Shown here in pieces: positions 17,091 through 25,484 of a stretch of DNA of 64,000 nt. The translations under genes and the position numbers were made by a program. Position 1 is the stretch's first letter, and each line of letters starts with the position of its first letter. Where the stretch lies: contig NZ_JACJVP010000011.1 of NCBI RefSeq assembly GCF_014212125.1, forward strand, positions 186,001-250,000. Direction: 5' to 3'. Under the pieces are notes generated by a model that was given only the letters and a program-made list of their open reading frames with translations, was not told where the DNA came from and made no database searches. Source of the DNA: Cohnella nanjingensis. Its GTDB lineage: Bacteria > Bacillota > Bacilli > Paenibacillales > Paenibacillaceae.

Positions 17091-17140
17091 AAAAAAGTTA
17101 CTGCTTAAGCATTCTTCAATTGGGATGCCTAAGCAGTAAC
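17091..17140 (-). terminator. Rho-independent terminator of the beta-helix gene
   Basis: On the minus strand a 16-bp stem (17125-17140 with 17097-17112, one mismatch) is followed by six U residues (17091-17096). It lies 13 bases after the stop codon of the beta-helix gene. The bases between the GH2 remnant and this stem (16956-17090) show nothing recognisable. Confidence 0.9.
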
Positions 17141-17153
17141 CGAGATAATCGAA

Positions 17154-20100
17154 TCAATACGTATCTGCACCAATATCTACGATGGATGCCGTATTCCCAT
17201 GATAGTCTTTCTGCTGAACGGACATACTTCCCGAGAGCGTTACGATCGACCATGGATTCGTATGGGCTTGTCCAAGGGCAGCTGAACCTGCAGTTAGGTC
17301 AAAATTCGTGAATACACTGACCTGCTGGGACGGAAGGTAGCCGCTTGGTGCGGTAAGAGAGGTCAATCCGGCACTGCCGACCACGCCGTACGTTGTTGCG
17401 TCTATTTTCTCCTGGCCGTAGCCTTGCCATGAAGACAATGAGGTCACATTGGTGTAGCTTCCATGGGTGTCATCCGTTGAGATAATCAACGTGCCACCGC
17501 TGCTATCATAGAGATTGGCGATAAACTGATTGCTGCTGTCGATGTGTGTGCCGAAGTAGTCCCACTCCATTCCGGTTGATCCGTTTGGCCGTATCATAGC
17601 AACACCGGATGTGGTCTTGAAAATGTTGTTCCATACTTTTAAGTTTTTATTATTGCCCACTTCTAAGCTGATAACGGAAGGTGTGCCTTGGGAGCCTGAT
17701 TTATCTACATAAATGGTGTTGTTAAACAGCTGAATATTGTTTGTGTTCCCCCAAATACGCACAGCGCCCTGCACGGAAGTGCTAAGGTTTCCTCTTACAT
17801 CGTTGTAACTGATATTATGATGAATGGCGATATCGCTCGTAGTTGTGCCTATGGCTGCGCTTGATCCCAATTGAATGGAAGGCCCGTAATTGTTATAGGT
17901 CAGATTGAAGGCAATTTCTCCATTCTTCGAATCCACATCCGCGTCGATTGCGCTGCCGTCATAATTGGTTGAAGATTTGGTGCCGTAGATTTCATTATAT
18001 TGGATCTTGAAATCTCTCGTATGGCTTATGCCTATCCCTGTTGAGCCGCCTAGCGGGTTATATCCGCCATAGCCGCAGTTGTCGGCAAGAAGATTCTTCT
18101 CTATTGTGAGGCCCGTTGTATTGGTAATCTCGATCGGTTGCGACTCGGCGGCAATTCCATCGTGATAACCATAAATGTGTTTGAATTGGTTGCTGCCTAT
18201 ATACACATTGCTGTGCTGATTAAGCGGACCGTTCGGACCAAACGAATCATATCCGTGTACAATGACGCCGAGCAGATAAACGCTGTCAAAGAGCGAGTTC
18301 GTTACTTTCACATCATCGAATCCGTCCACGGTCGGACCCTGGTGGCTGTCGAACCAAACGCCGGATTGCGAATTTTTGAATTCACAATTATCCACGTAGA
18401 TGGAGCGCCATTTGCTACCGCTTGTTCGTGTGGAATAGATCCTTAAGCCCACGCTCAAATTGACAGGCGCAAAGCTTGTGGTACCGTAATTCGTACCCGG
18501 CGTTGCGATAAGATTCAAATTTTGAACTGTGACGTACTCGGAGTTTACCAGTTGAATGATGTCCGTGATGGACTGGGCCGTGTCCGTCAGGGTAGCCTTT
18601 CCTGTACCGTAGGTGCCGATGATATCGCGGGAACCGGATGTCCCCACCATGCTGAGGTTCAATCCACCGGTAAACGTATCGCCTCCGTGGAACAAGATCT
18701 GGACGCCAGCTCCAAAGGTATTGATATTATTAAGCGGAGCAACGGTCTTCCAGGGATGCGCGGAATCTGTGCCTGAATTTCTGTCGTCACCAGCGGCGGA
18801 GATGTAGTAAGTGGTGTTTGTCGGCGCCGTACCAATATAAGTAATCGTGGGATCCCAGCCTGTCGCGTCCGCTCCATAATCAGTATTTCGATTTACGATG
18901 AAGTGAATATAATCTCCCGCCGCTACAGATACGCTGTCAAGAGCGCCGTCCATGAAAGCTCCGAGCCAGTCCCCGGCGCTGATCGTCCTGGTCCATAATG
19001 GCGTGCTGTTCTTATCAACGGTTACAACGACGCCATCGCCGCCGCTGGTGTCGATCTTGAACACCCGCCCCGTTATCTTTACGGTCCCAGTAACAGGAGC
19101 CACCCATGTTCTAACGGCATTATTGCTGTTATCCGGATGCGCGCTGTTGGTGCTGATCCAGTTCCCACCACCGCCTCTCCAGGCCCCGCTTACATACGAC
19201 ATATTAGAATAAGTATAGGGGCTGGCAATAAGTTGTTGTTGATAATACCACTGATTTAATCCCTGGATATTGCTATAATCCATGGATGTCATCCAGGAGC
19301 CGGGTGTCGGGGTATCGTACTTGAAGGCGTCAATGGAAGAATAATATCCGATGGATGACGCGTTCTTGGTATTGGTTACAACGATTTTGATAGTATGGCT
19401 GGCGTTTGAAAGCGTATTGTTGCCGTAGAGCACCTGCTGTTTGTCCCATGTACTCGAATACATGTCTACCGAAGCAACCTTAACCCCGTCGATGTATACG
19501 TCCGAGATGCCGCAGTCATTATGTCTCGGACCAATCCATTGGATGGAGGTCCCGGTAAACGTAAACTGGGCGTAGTTCCCGTTGGTATTGGAGTAGTGCT
19601 GGTCATTGTTGAAATACCCGGATGCTCCCGTATTATCGTAAGTCCACAAGCCCGAGTAGGCGATGGCTCCATTGGTGTCATTTCCGGTTGTCGTAGTGGT
19701 AAGAGTAACATAGGAAAACGAGTCAATGGATGAATAGTATCCCGAGGATGACGAGTTCTTGGTATTGGTCACCACGATTTTGATGGTGTGGCTGGCGTTG
19801 GTCAGCGTGTTAATACTGTAAAGCACTTGCTGTTTGAGCAATGTGCTCGAATACATGTCTACCGATGCAACCTTGATTCCATCGATGTAAACATCCGAGA
19901 TGCCGCAGTCAAAATTTTTCGGGCCGATCCATTGGATAGAGGTGCCTGTAAACGTAAATTGGGCATAGTTTCCGTTTGTATTGGAATAGTGCTGGTCATT
20001 GTTGTAATACCCGGATGCTACTGTATTATCATAAGTCCACGAGCCCGAATAGGTGATGGCTCCATTAGTGTCATTCACTTGGCTAGGAGCCGCATAAACT

Positions 20101-20180
20101 TCACCGGCATGAGCGAACAGAAATAACATTGCGAAAAAAATGGATAACAACACGGTGAATTGAATGGCTTTCTTCTTCAT
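17154..20180 (-). CDS. Secreted right-handed beta-helix protein with carbohydrate-binding-like modules
   Basis: 1008 residues. Start ATG 20180 is set by AAGGAG at 20190-20195; the open frame extends further upstream into the promoter. Residues 1-30 are a signal peptide ending near V-Y-A. Then come two near-identical 121-residue modules (37-157 and 168-288), one copy of the jelly-roll module shared with the GH36-like proteins (about 294-455), and from about 460 a parallel beta-helix (starting Y-Y-I-S-A-A-G-D-D) as in polysaccharide lyases and some hydrolases. No catalytic residue can be named. Probably a secreted polysaccharide-acting or -binding protein. It is more AT-rich than its left neighbours. 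Controlled by an octamer pair and a cre-like site. Confidence 0.82.
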   Translation of the reverse strand: MKKKAIQFTVLLSIFFAMLFLFAHAGEVYAAPSQVNDTNGAITYSGSWTYDNTVASGYYNNDQHYSNTNGNYAQFTFTGTSIQWIGPKNFDCGISDVYIDGIKVASVDMYSSTLLKQQVLYSINTLTNASHTIKIVVTNTKNSSSSGYYSSIDSFSYVTLTTTTTGNDTNGAIAYSGLWTYDNTGASGYFNNDQHYSNTNGNYAQFTFTGTSIQWIGPRHNDCGISDVYIDGVKVASVDMYSSTWDKQQVLYGNNTLSNASHTIKIVVTNTKNASSIGYYSSIDAFKYDTPTPGSWMTSMDYSNIQGLNQWYYQQQLIASPYTYSNMSYVSGAWRGGGGNWISTNSAHPDNSNNAVRTWVAPVTGTVKITGRVFKIDTSGGDGVVVTVDKNSTPLWTRTISAGDWLGAFMDGALDSVSVAAGDYIHFIVNRNTDYGADATGWDPTITYIGTAPTNTTYYISAAGDDRNSGTDSAHPWKTVAPLNNINTFGAGVQILFHGGDTFTGGLNLSMVGTSGSRDIIGTYGTGKATLTDTAQSITDIIQLVNSEYVTVQNLNLIATPGTNYGTTSFAPVNLSVGLRIYSTRTSGSKWRSIYVDNCEFKNSQSGVWFDSHQGPTVDGFDDVKVTNSLFDSVYLLGVIVHGYDSFGPNGPLNQHSNVYIGSNQFKHIYGYHDGIAAESQPIEITNTTGLTIEKNLLADNCGYGGYNPLGGSTGIGISHTRDFKIQYNEIYGTKSSTNYDGSAIDADVDSKNGEIAFNLTYNNYGPSIQLGSSAAIGTTTSDIAIHHNISYNDVRGNLSTSVQGAVRIWGNTNNIQLFNNTIYVDKSGSQGTPSVISLEVGNNKNLKVWNNIFKTTSGVAMIRPNGSTGMEWDYFGTHIDSSNQFIANLYDSSGGTLIISTDDTHGSYTNVTSLSSWQGYGQEKIDATTYGVVGSAGLTSLTAPSGYLPSQQVSVFTNFDLTAGSAALGQAHTNPWSIVTLSGSMSVQQKDYHGNTASIVDIGADTY
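19317..20072 (-). repeat. Tandem 363-bp coding repeat (two modules)
   Basis: Copy 1 is 19710-20072 and copy 2 is 19317-19679, separated by a 30-base threonine-rich linker. Both encode 121 residues beginning D-T-N-G-A-I and ending I-D-S-F-S-Y or I-D-A-F-K-Y, with only scattered differences. Such modules (beta-sandwich, Y-I-D-G and D-x-Y-S motifs) occur in Firmicute glycosidases and are likely carbohydrate-binding. Confidence 0.85.
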
Positions 20181-20275
20181 TATTAGCATCTCCTTTTTCA
20201 TTTGAATGTTCACCTTAAACCTATCCTGGAACAATAAGCGAAGATTGAATCCGGTATTCTTCTTTCCCTCACACA

Positions 20276-20394
20276 TTAAAGCGCTTTCATTATGGATAAT
20301 AAAGTTTTCTATCCTCCCTTCCCAATTTTTGCGTCTCAAAAGCAGTGTATACTTTATGGGGTAATTTGTAAACAATAATATTATTATGTTTACT
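20276..20394 (-). promoter_or_regulatory. Operator, promoter and cre-like site of the beta-helix gene
   Basis: Octamers TGTAAACA (20367-20374) and TGTTTACT (20387-20394) form a near-perfect 28-bp palindrome with 20-bp spacing. The promoter-proximal one holds the -35 TTTACA of the minus strand (weak -10 TACACT at 20344-20349). A cre-like sequence at 20276-20289 (13 of 14 consensus positions) lies in the leader between promoter and start codon, a position suited to CcpA roadblock repression. Confidence 0.68.
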
Positions 20395-20409
20395 TCATGG
20401 CCATGCACT

Positions 20410-20603
20410 TCGAGTTAATCTTTGGTAGTTTTCCAATCAGACTTGTATTCGGCTCTGCATAATGTGTACGATACTGGGTACGTTAGGTGAATAACTGGAA
20501 GGAAGTAAAGGACTTTTTCCTAAAATAGACGATTGTTCTATGAACTCCGATTAAAGGCCGGGACCGTCGTTCCGAGGCCACTGAAAAAGTTCACAAAGCA
20601 AAG
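20410..20603. other. Intergenic, nothing recognised
   Basis: No convincing reading frame, RNA or repeat is seen between the beta-helix regulatory region and the hairpin at 20604. Confidence 0.5.
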
Positions 20604-20645
20604 AAGGTACAGTTCCTCTTTTTTTCAGGAGGCTGTACCTTTTTC
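20604..20645 (+). terminator. Hairpin with T-run
   Basis: AAGGTACAG (20604-20612) pairs with CTGTACCTT (20633-20641) and is followed by a T-run. It stands before the transposase remnant and may be an old terminator or the edge of the insertion element. Confidence 0.6.
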
Positions 20646-20829
20646 TTGTATAATAAGAGCATTATGGTGAAAGGGTTGAAGTCCCATGTTCCAGCCCCAG
20701 GGATCTCATTTGCGTTTAGCCCCTACACGGCTCTGCGTTTGAAAAACTTGAACTTGCCGGACCTGCTCATTAAAAAGATTGCAAACGGTGCCCTCTCAAA
20801 GAAGGTTGCTGCAAAGAAGGAAAACCTAT

Positions 20830-21060
20830 TCCGTGAGCATCAAGTCTGGAGAGCATGCCGAACAAATGGCGTTCCAAGAAAGCGAGTCCTTCAAGGAGAA
20901 AGCAAAGGAGCGCTACAAAATAGAAGCCAAGAATAGCGAACTCAAGCACAGGTACGGGTACGACGTAGCCGAATCCTCGGGCTTATTAGGCATGCAGCTT
21001 CAAGGAGCGATGGCGTTATTCGCGGTAAATCTTAAGCGAATATTGAAGATAGCTGATTAA
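20830..21060 (+). pseudogene. IS1182-type transposase, C-terminal remnant
   Basis: The last about 75 codons of a DDE transposase of the IS1182 group. The recognisable part starts near H-A-E-Q-M-A-F-Q and contains K-E-R-Y-K-I-E-A-K-N-S-E-L-K and the terminal helix A-V-N-L-K-R-I. The catalytic part is missing and no start codon with a ribosome binding site is present. It documents an old insertion element between the carbohydrate genes and the PPDK regulator. Confidence 0.8.
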
Positions 21061-21084
21061 AGTAACTGATAGAAAATACAAAAA

Positions 21085-21129
21085 ATACGACATCTTCACC
21101 GGAAAAACCGGTTTAGGTGTCGTATTTTT
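21085..21129 (+). terminator. Rho-independent terminator after the transposase remnant
   Basis: ATACGACA (21085-21092) pairs with TGTCGTAT (21118-21125); the stem continues inward with two mismatches to CCGG, and a T-run follows. It starts 24 bases after the remnant's stop. Confidence 0.78.
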
Positions 21130-21245
21130 AATGCCGCAGCTTCTGACATTTGAAAAAACGCAAGTAATTCAGTGGCCTCTGTCGTTCCTGACCTCTTTTT
21201 TATTTTACGGGGCGAATCGTCTGGGAGAATTGAAGGAAAAAAACG

Positions 21246-21364
21246 AGTTGACAAGAATCGTACATAATTGTAATCTTGACGACATAATAGTTAACAATAT
21301 AAACAAAACAGTAAACGAAATTGAGTGAAATCACCGCTTTTTGTGGATATTGAAAGCGCTAACC
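21246..21364 (+). promoter_or_regulatory. Orphan promoter with octamer-like pair and cre-like site
   Basis: TTGACG (21276-21281) and TATAAA (21298-21303) are 16 bases apart. Octamer-like AGTTAACA (21289-21296) and AGTAAACG (21310-21317) are 21 bp apart, and AGTTGACA lies at 21246-21253. A cre-like element (13 of 14) is at 21351-21364. No gene follows closely. A short open frame at 21131-21328 spans the site and does not look like a gene. This may be the control region of a deleted catabolic gene. The rest, 21365-21634, shows nothing else. Confidence 0.4.
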
Positions 21365-21634
21365 GTTTTGGAGAGTTTAAGATCGCGACCACAGTCAACC
21401 AGTCGTCCGTCACGCCGGGCTTAATCTTCATTAGGCAGTTCCGGCCAACTAAAGGGTGACACGGAGAAACATGGAGGAGGCGGCAGCGCCTATCGGAATA
21501 ATCAAAAGTAATGGAATAATAGGCAGAATCGGTTTGGCGGTTCGAGATCGGTCTTTTTTAGTTAGGGGGCTATATATTGTGCACGATATTTTTTGATTTG
21601 CTAATTGGTAGAACGTACAGGAGATGATTTCATT

Positions 21635-22447
21635 TTGAACGAACAAAACACGATTTTTATTTGTTCTGATTCGGTGGGGGAAACTGCAGAGACTGTCGTT
21701 CGAGCGACGGTTCGCCAATTTGATGCCGATCACACGAACATAAAGCGTTGGTCACATATCAAATCAGAAGAAGAGATCCGAACAATTATGGAAGAGGCCG
21801 CACGAATTGGCAGCTTTGTTGTATATACACTGGTGCTTCCCGAATTGAGAGAGATGATCCGTCAAGAAGCAGTTCGACTAAATGTATTTGCCGTCGATAT
21901 TCTTGGGCCTATTATGGAAGCTTTTGTGAGCACCTTTAACTCTTCACCTAAACATCAACCCGGTCTTCTTCACACGATGGACAGGAAATACTTCAAAAGG
22001 ATGGAAGCGATTGAGTATACTGTAAAATGCGACGATGGGCAAGATGCTGCTTCTTGGGAGAAAGCCGATCTGATTCTGCTCGGCGTATCCAGATCATCCA
22101 AGACACCGCTGAGCATCTTTTTGGCCCACAAAGGATACAAAGTAGCAAATTATCCGCTTGTTCCCGAAGTTAAACCGCCGCAATCTTTATTTCAAATGAT
22201 GGACAGCAAACTGATCGGATTGACGATCACGCCAGAGAGCTTGGTTAAAATCCGAACTGAGCGCTTGAAGGCGATGGGCCTACCTTTTGACGTTATTTAT
22301 TCTTCATTAATGCGTGTGGAGGAAGAACTTGAATATGCACACACAATATTCCGACAACTTGATTGTCTAGTCATCGACGTGACGGAACGTGCCATCGAAG
22401 AGACGGCCGGTATGATTTTGGCGGCACTGGATCTCAATAGGCAATAA
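21635..22447 (+). CDS. yqfL: Pyruvate, phosphate dikinase regulatory protein (DUF299)
   Basis: Bifunctional ADP-dependent kinase and Pi-dependent phosphorylase that switches pyruvate phosphate dikinase off and on. The N-terminal S-D-S-V-G-E-T and the P-loop G-V-S-R-S-S-K-T (150-157) are diagnostic. The start chosen is TTG 21635 with AGGAG at 21618-21622, giving a 270-residue protein like B. subtilis YqfL. The open frame reaches 21605, but that start has no ribosome binding site. No PPDK or other partner gene is adjacent. It stands alone between the transposase remnant and the sugar cluster, which suggests its neighbours were rearranged. Confidence 0.92.
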   Translation: MNEQNTIFICSDSVGETAETVVRATVRQFDADHTNIKRWSHIKSEEEIRTIMEEAARIGSFVVYTLVLPELREMIRQEAVRLNVFAVDILGPIMEAFVSTFNSSPKHQPGLLHTMDRKYFKRMEAIEYTVKCDDGQDAASWEKADLILLGVSRSSKTPLSIFLAHKGYKVANYPLVPEVKPPQSLFQMMDSKLIGLTITPESLVKIRTERLKAMGLPFDVIYSSLMRVEEELEYAHTIFRQLDCLVIDVTERAIEETAGMILAALDLNRQ

Positions 22448-22536
22448 GCATCCGGAAGTGGAGAAGGTCGAGTTTACATTCAATCCGTGGATGTACTTTT
22501 TGCGCCGCACTAACTCGGCCATTTCAGTTTAATTCT

Positions 22537-22565
22537 CAGGCAGCCCGATCGGGTTGCCTGCTTTT
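22537..22565 (+). terminator. Rho-independent terminator of yqfL
   Basis: CAGGCA-CCC and its complement form an almost perfect palindrome at 22537-22560, followed by CTTTTATTTT. It lies 90 bases after the yqfL stop. Confidence 0.85.
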
Positions 22566-22635
22566 ATTTTACATAGAAGCAGAGAGAGTAAAGATTACAA
22601 AATGCTTGTTGATAATCGTAATTGCATCTTTATTC

Positions 22636-22665
22636 TTGACAATGCCTTGAAAAGTATCTTAATAT
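22636..22665 (+). promoter_or_regulatory. Promoter of the sugar-isomerase operon
   Basis: TTGACA (22636-22641) and TAATAT (22660-22665) with an 18-base spacer, 50 bases before the start codon of the TIM-barrel isomerase. No octamer operator is seen here, so this operon appears to be outside that regulon. Confidence 0.6.
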
Positions 22666-22715
22666 CGAATCATGGGCGAATAAACATGCATATACGTGCA
22701 CTAAGGGGGATGATC

Positions 22716-23585
22716 ATGCAGCTCGCCATATTCGCTAAAACCTTCTCACGTCCATCTGTTGATGAAGTACTGGATGCGGTGAAGAGTTATGGCATTCATA
22801 TTGTACAATTCAATCTGGCATGCGCTGGAATGCCCTCCATGCCTGATCGGTTGCAGCCCGACCTTGCGCTTTCCATTGGCCGAAAATTGAAAGATAGAAA
22901 TATCTCAATGGCCGCGATTTCCGGAACCTTCAACATGGCTCATCCGGAAGAAGGCCATCGAACGGAGGGATTAAAACGTCTTAGGGTGTTGGCATCGGCG
23001 TGTCGGGTTGTCGGAACTTCCATCATTACGCTTTGCACGGGGACGCGGAACACCGAGAACATGTGGCTTTATCATCAGGATAACCGTTCGAATCACGCTT
23101 GGAGAGATATGGCAGGCACCATGGCCGAGGCGCTGAAAATCGCCGAGGAATTCGATATCACGCTTGCTCTGGAACCGGAACGCTCCAATATCGTGAGCGA
23201 TGCCCCGAAGGCGAACACCCTGCTGCGAGAGATGCAATCCAAGCATCTCAGAATCGTGATGGACGCCGCCAATTTATTTGACCCGGAAAATAGCAAACCG
23301 ATGAATCGCGTGCTGGAAGAGGCATTTCTGCTTTTGGGGGAACAGATCGTCATTGCGCATGCCAAGGACGTCGGCGGAGTTTCGGACACCGAGTTCGTCG
23401 CGGCCGGTAAGGGCCTTCTCGACTACGATCATTATCTGGATCTTCTTAAGGCCTGCCATTTTCATGGGCCGATGATCTTACACGGATTGCAGGAAAATCA
23501 GGTGGAGGAAAGCGTCAGGTTTCTGAAACGGAAGATGGAATTTCGTGGCAATGGCGGTGAGGAAATTGCCTTATTTGAACCATGA
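22716..23585 (+). CDS. Sugar phosphate isomerase/epimerase family TIM-barrel protein
   Basis: A 289-residue member of the xylose-isomerase-like TIM-barrel superfamily (IolE, IolI, tagatose/psicose 3-epimerase relatives). Metal-site style segments are A-L-E-P-E near 155, V-M-D-A-A-N near 185 and A-H-A-K-D near 215. Start ATG 22716 follows AAGGGGG (22703-22709) by six bases; the open frame extends back to 22554, before the promoter. First gene of a five-gene run (isomerase, hydrolase, alcohol dehydrogenase, MtlD-like, convergent to DeoR). Whether it epimerises a free keto sugar or a phosphate cannot be told. Confidence 0.82.
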   Translation: MQLAIFAKTFSRPSVDEVLDAVKSYGIHIVQFNLACAGMPSMPDRLQPDLALSIGRKLKDRNISMAAISGTFNMAHPEEGHRTEGLKRLRVLASACRVVGTSIITLCTGTRNTENMWLYHQDNRSNHAWRDMAGTMAEALKIAEEFDITLALEPERSNIVSDAPKANTLLREMQSKHLRIVMDAANLFDPENSKPMNRVLEEAFLLLGEQIVIAHAKDVGGVSDTEFVAAGKGLLDYDHYLDLLKACHFHGPMILHGLQENQVEESVRFLKRKMEFRGNGGEEIALFEP

Positions 23586-24429
23586 CGGTATTGCTTTTCA
23601 CTATTTCGATCAAGGAGAAGGGCTCCCGTTCGTTTTTCTCCACGGATTGGGAGGCAGTCTGAAACAAACGGCAGAACTTTTACCGCGTTCATCCGGAATC
23701 CGATTCCTCTCCATCGATTTCAGAGGTCACGGGGATACACCACTTGGCGTCAAGCGTAAAATCCGTTTTCGTGTTTTTGCCCGCGACGTAATCGCGCTTA
23801 TGGACCATCTGAACATCGGGAAAGCCGTAATTGGCGGAATCTCAATGGGCTCCGCTGTAGCCCTGAATATTGCGAGAAGGTTTCCCGAACGCGTGAGCGG
23901 TCTGATTATTTCCCGGCCCGCATGGCTTGACGGATCCATGCCGACTGAAAATCGCCAAATGTACTTATATGTCGCCAAGCTGCTTGCTGAATGCGGTGCG
24001 AAATGGGGAAAGGAGGTCTTCGAGCAATCGGGAGTTTACCAACAGTTAGCGGCAGCTTATCCGGCTGCCGCCCGATCGATCCTTGGCTGCTTTGAACATG
24101 AATTCGCCAAAAATACCTTCGTCAAGTATCTCTATTTGCCGGCGGATATCCCAAATCCTTCGCCGGAAACTTGGTCTTCGCAGACTCGCGTCCCTACTTT
24201 GATCCTGGCTAACCGCCAAGATCCGGTTCACGCTTATGCGTATGGTGAATATTATTCAAATTACCTTCCGCATGCCGAATTGAAGGAGATCACTTCCAAA
24301 AGCGTTAGCGAGGAACGGTACAAATCGGATACCCAGAAACATGTGGAAGTTTTCCTCTACCGTCAATTGCAGGATTTCTCTTCTCGGTTGAACCAAATGA
24401 ATCCGAATAAGGAATCGAAGGAGGATTAG
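23551..24429 (+). CDS. Alpha/beta-fold hydrolase
   Basis: About 292 residues with H-G-L-G-G near 33, the nucleophile elbow G-I-S-M-G-S (Ser98 from this start), D-P-V-H near 214 as the likely acid and a histidine in Q-K-H near 269. The start overlaps the end of the preceding isomerase by 35 bases. A GTG at 23545 is also possible and no good ribosome binding site decides between them. Esterases, lactonases and thioesterases share this pattern. In a sugar operon an ester or lactone substrate is plausible but not shown. Confidence 0.78.
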   Translation: MAVRKLPYLNHDGIAFHYFDQGEGLPFVFLHGLGGSLKQTAELLPRSSGIRFLSIDFRGHGDTPLGVKRKIRFRVFARDVIALMDHLNIGKAVIGGISMGSAVALNIARRFPERVSGLIISRPAWLDGSMPTENRQMYLYVAKLLAECGAKWGKEVFEQSGVYQQLAAAYPAAARSILGCFEHEFAKNTFVKYLYLPADIPNPSPETWSSQTRVPTLILANRQDPVHAYAYGEYYSNYLPHAELKEITSKSVSEERYKSDTQKHVEVFLYRQLQDFSSRLNQMNPNKESKED

Positions 24430-24433
24430 CATC

Positions 24434-25471
24434 ATGAAAGCAGCCATATTCCACGGTCCCGGGAAAATGACCATAGAAACAAGAGATATTCCGCTCTGTC
24501 CAGAGGGTGGCGCACTGGTAAAATTATTCGGGAGCACGATATGCGGATCGGATGCCAAAATCTATCGCAACGGGCATCCCAAGATCGTTCCTCCCCAAAT
24601 AATCGGCCACGAAAGCTGCGGGCAAATCGTAGAGATCAAGGCCGGAGACAGCCCGCTCAAGGTTGGCGACCGGGTAACTATCCAAACTTCTATTCCTTGC
24701 GGAAGCTGCGGAATGTGCAAAAGGGGCATATATAATCTATGCGAAAATATCACGGCGATCAGTTGGGAGCATCCCGGCACTTTCGCCCAGTATATCGCCA
24801 TCCCCGCCAAAGCGGTGGAGCTGGGTAACGTCGTTAAAGTACCGGATCATCTCACCCATGAAGAAGTCTGTCTAGCCGAGCCATTGGCTTGCGTTATTAA
24901 CAGCCAGAATTTCCTCAACATCGAACCCGGCCAAACCGTTCTCGTGATCGGAGCGGGACCCACGGGTATTCTCCAGGCTGAGCTTGCCCGGCTAAAAGGC
25001 GCGCAGGTGATCGTCGCCCAACGGTCGGAACGGCGCCTTCAACTCGCCCGTCAATTCGGCTACCGCGGATATATCGATACGCAAAACGGGGATCTGGTCG
25101 AGGAGACGATGAAATTAACCCATAACCGAGGCGTCGATGTATGCATCGTAACCGCTCCGGTGCAATCCGTCCAAGAACAGGCATTGCACACATTGGCATA
25201 CAGAGGGAAAATAAGCTTGTTCGGCAGTCTCGGCGTCGGAAAATCGGACCTGAAGCTTGACAACCGTTTGATTCACTATAAAGAACTGAGCGTATTCGGA
25301 TGCGCTTCATCCACCGCACACCAGATCGAACAAGCATTGAACGTATTGGCAACCGGAGGCATTCGAACCTCCGGGATTATTACGCATACGCTTCCCTTAG
25401 ATAATCTCGTTGATGGAATTAATATGTCGATTAATGGCGAAGGACTGAAAATTTATATTCGAAACTGGTAG
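24434..25471 (+). CDS. Zinc-dependent medium-chain dehydrogenase (sorbitol/threonine dehydrogenase type)
   Basis: MDR-family polyol or alcohol dehydrogenase, 345 residues. Catalytic zinc ligands Cys37, His59 and Glu60 and the four structural cysteines (89, 92, 95, 103) are present, and the NAD motif G-A-G-P-T-G is near 173. It starts four bases after the hydrolase stop, with GAAGGAGG upstream, so translation is coupled. It is followed 13 bases later by a mannitol-phosphate dehydrogenase-like gene. Two polyol-type dehydrogenases in a row suggest interconversion of a polyol and its ketose through two steps. Confidence 0.9.
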   Translation: MKAAIFHGPGKMTIETRDIPLCPEGGALVKLFGSTICGSDAKIYRNGHPKIVPPQIIGHESCGQIVEIKAGDSPLKVGDRVTIQTSIPCGSCGMCKRGIYNLCENITAISWEHPGTFAQYIAIPAKAVELGNVVKVPDHLTHEEVCLAEPLACVINSQNFLNIEPGQTVLVIGAGPTGILQAELARLKGAQVIVAQRSERRLQLARQFGYRGYIDTQNGDLVEETMKLTHNRGVDVCIVTAPVQSVQEQALHTLAYRGKISLFGSLGVGKSDLKLDNRLIHYKELSVFGCASSTAHQIEQALNVLATGGIRTSGIITHTLPLDNLVDGINMSINGEGLKIYIRNW

Positions 25472-25484
25472 GTGAGTCGGCAAA

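Noticed and set aside
21131..21328. 65-codon frame between terminator and cre-like site
   Set aside because: No ribosome binding site, no similarity I recognise, and it spans promoter-like elements.
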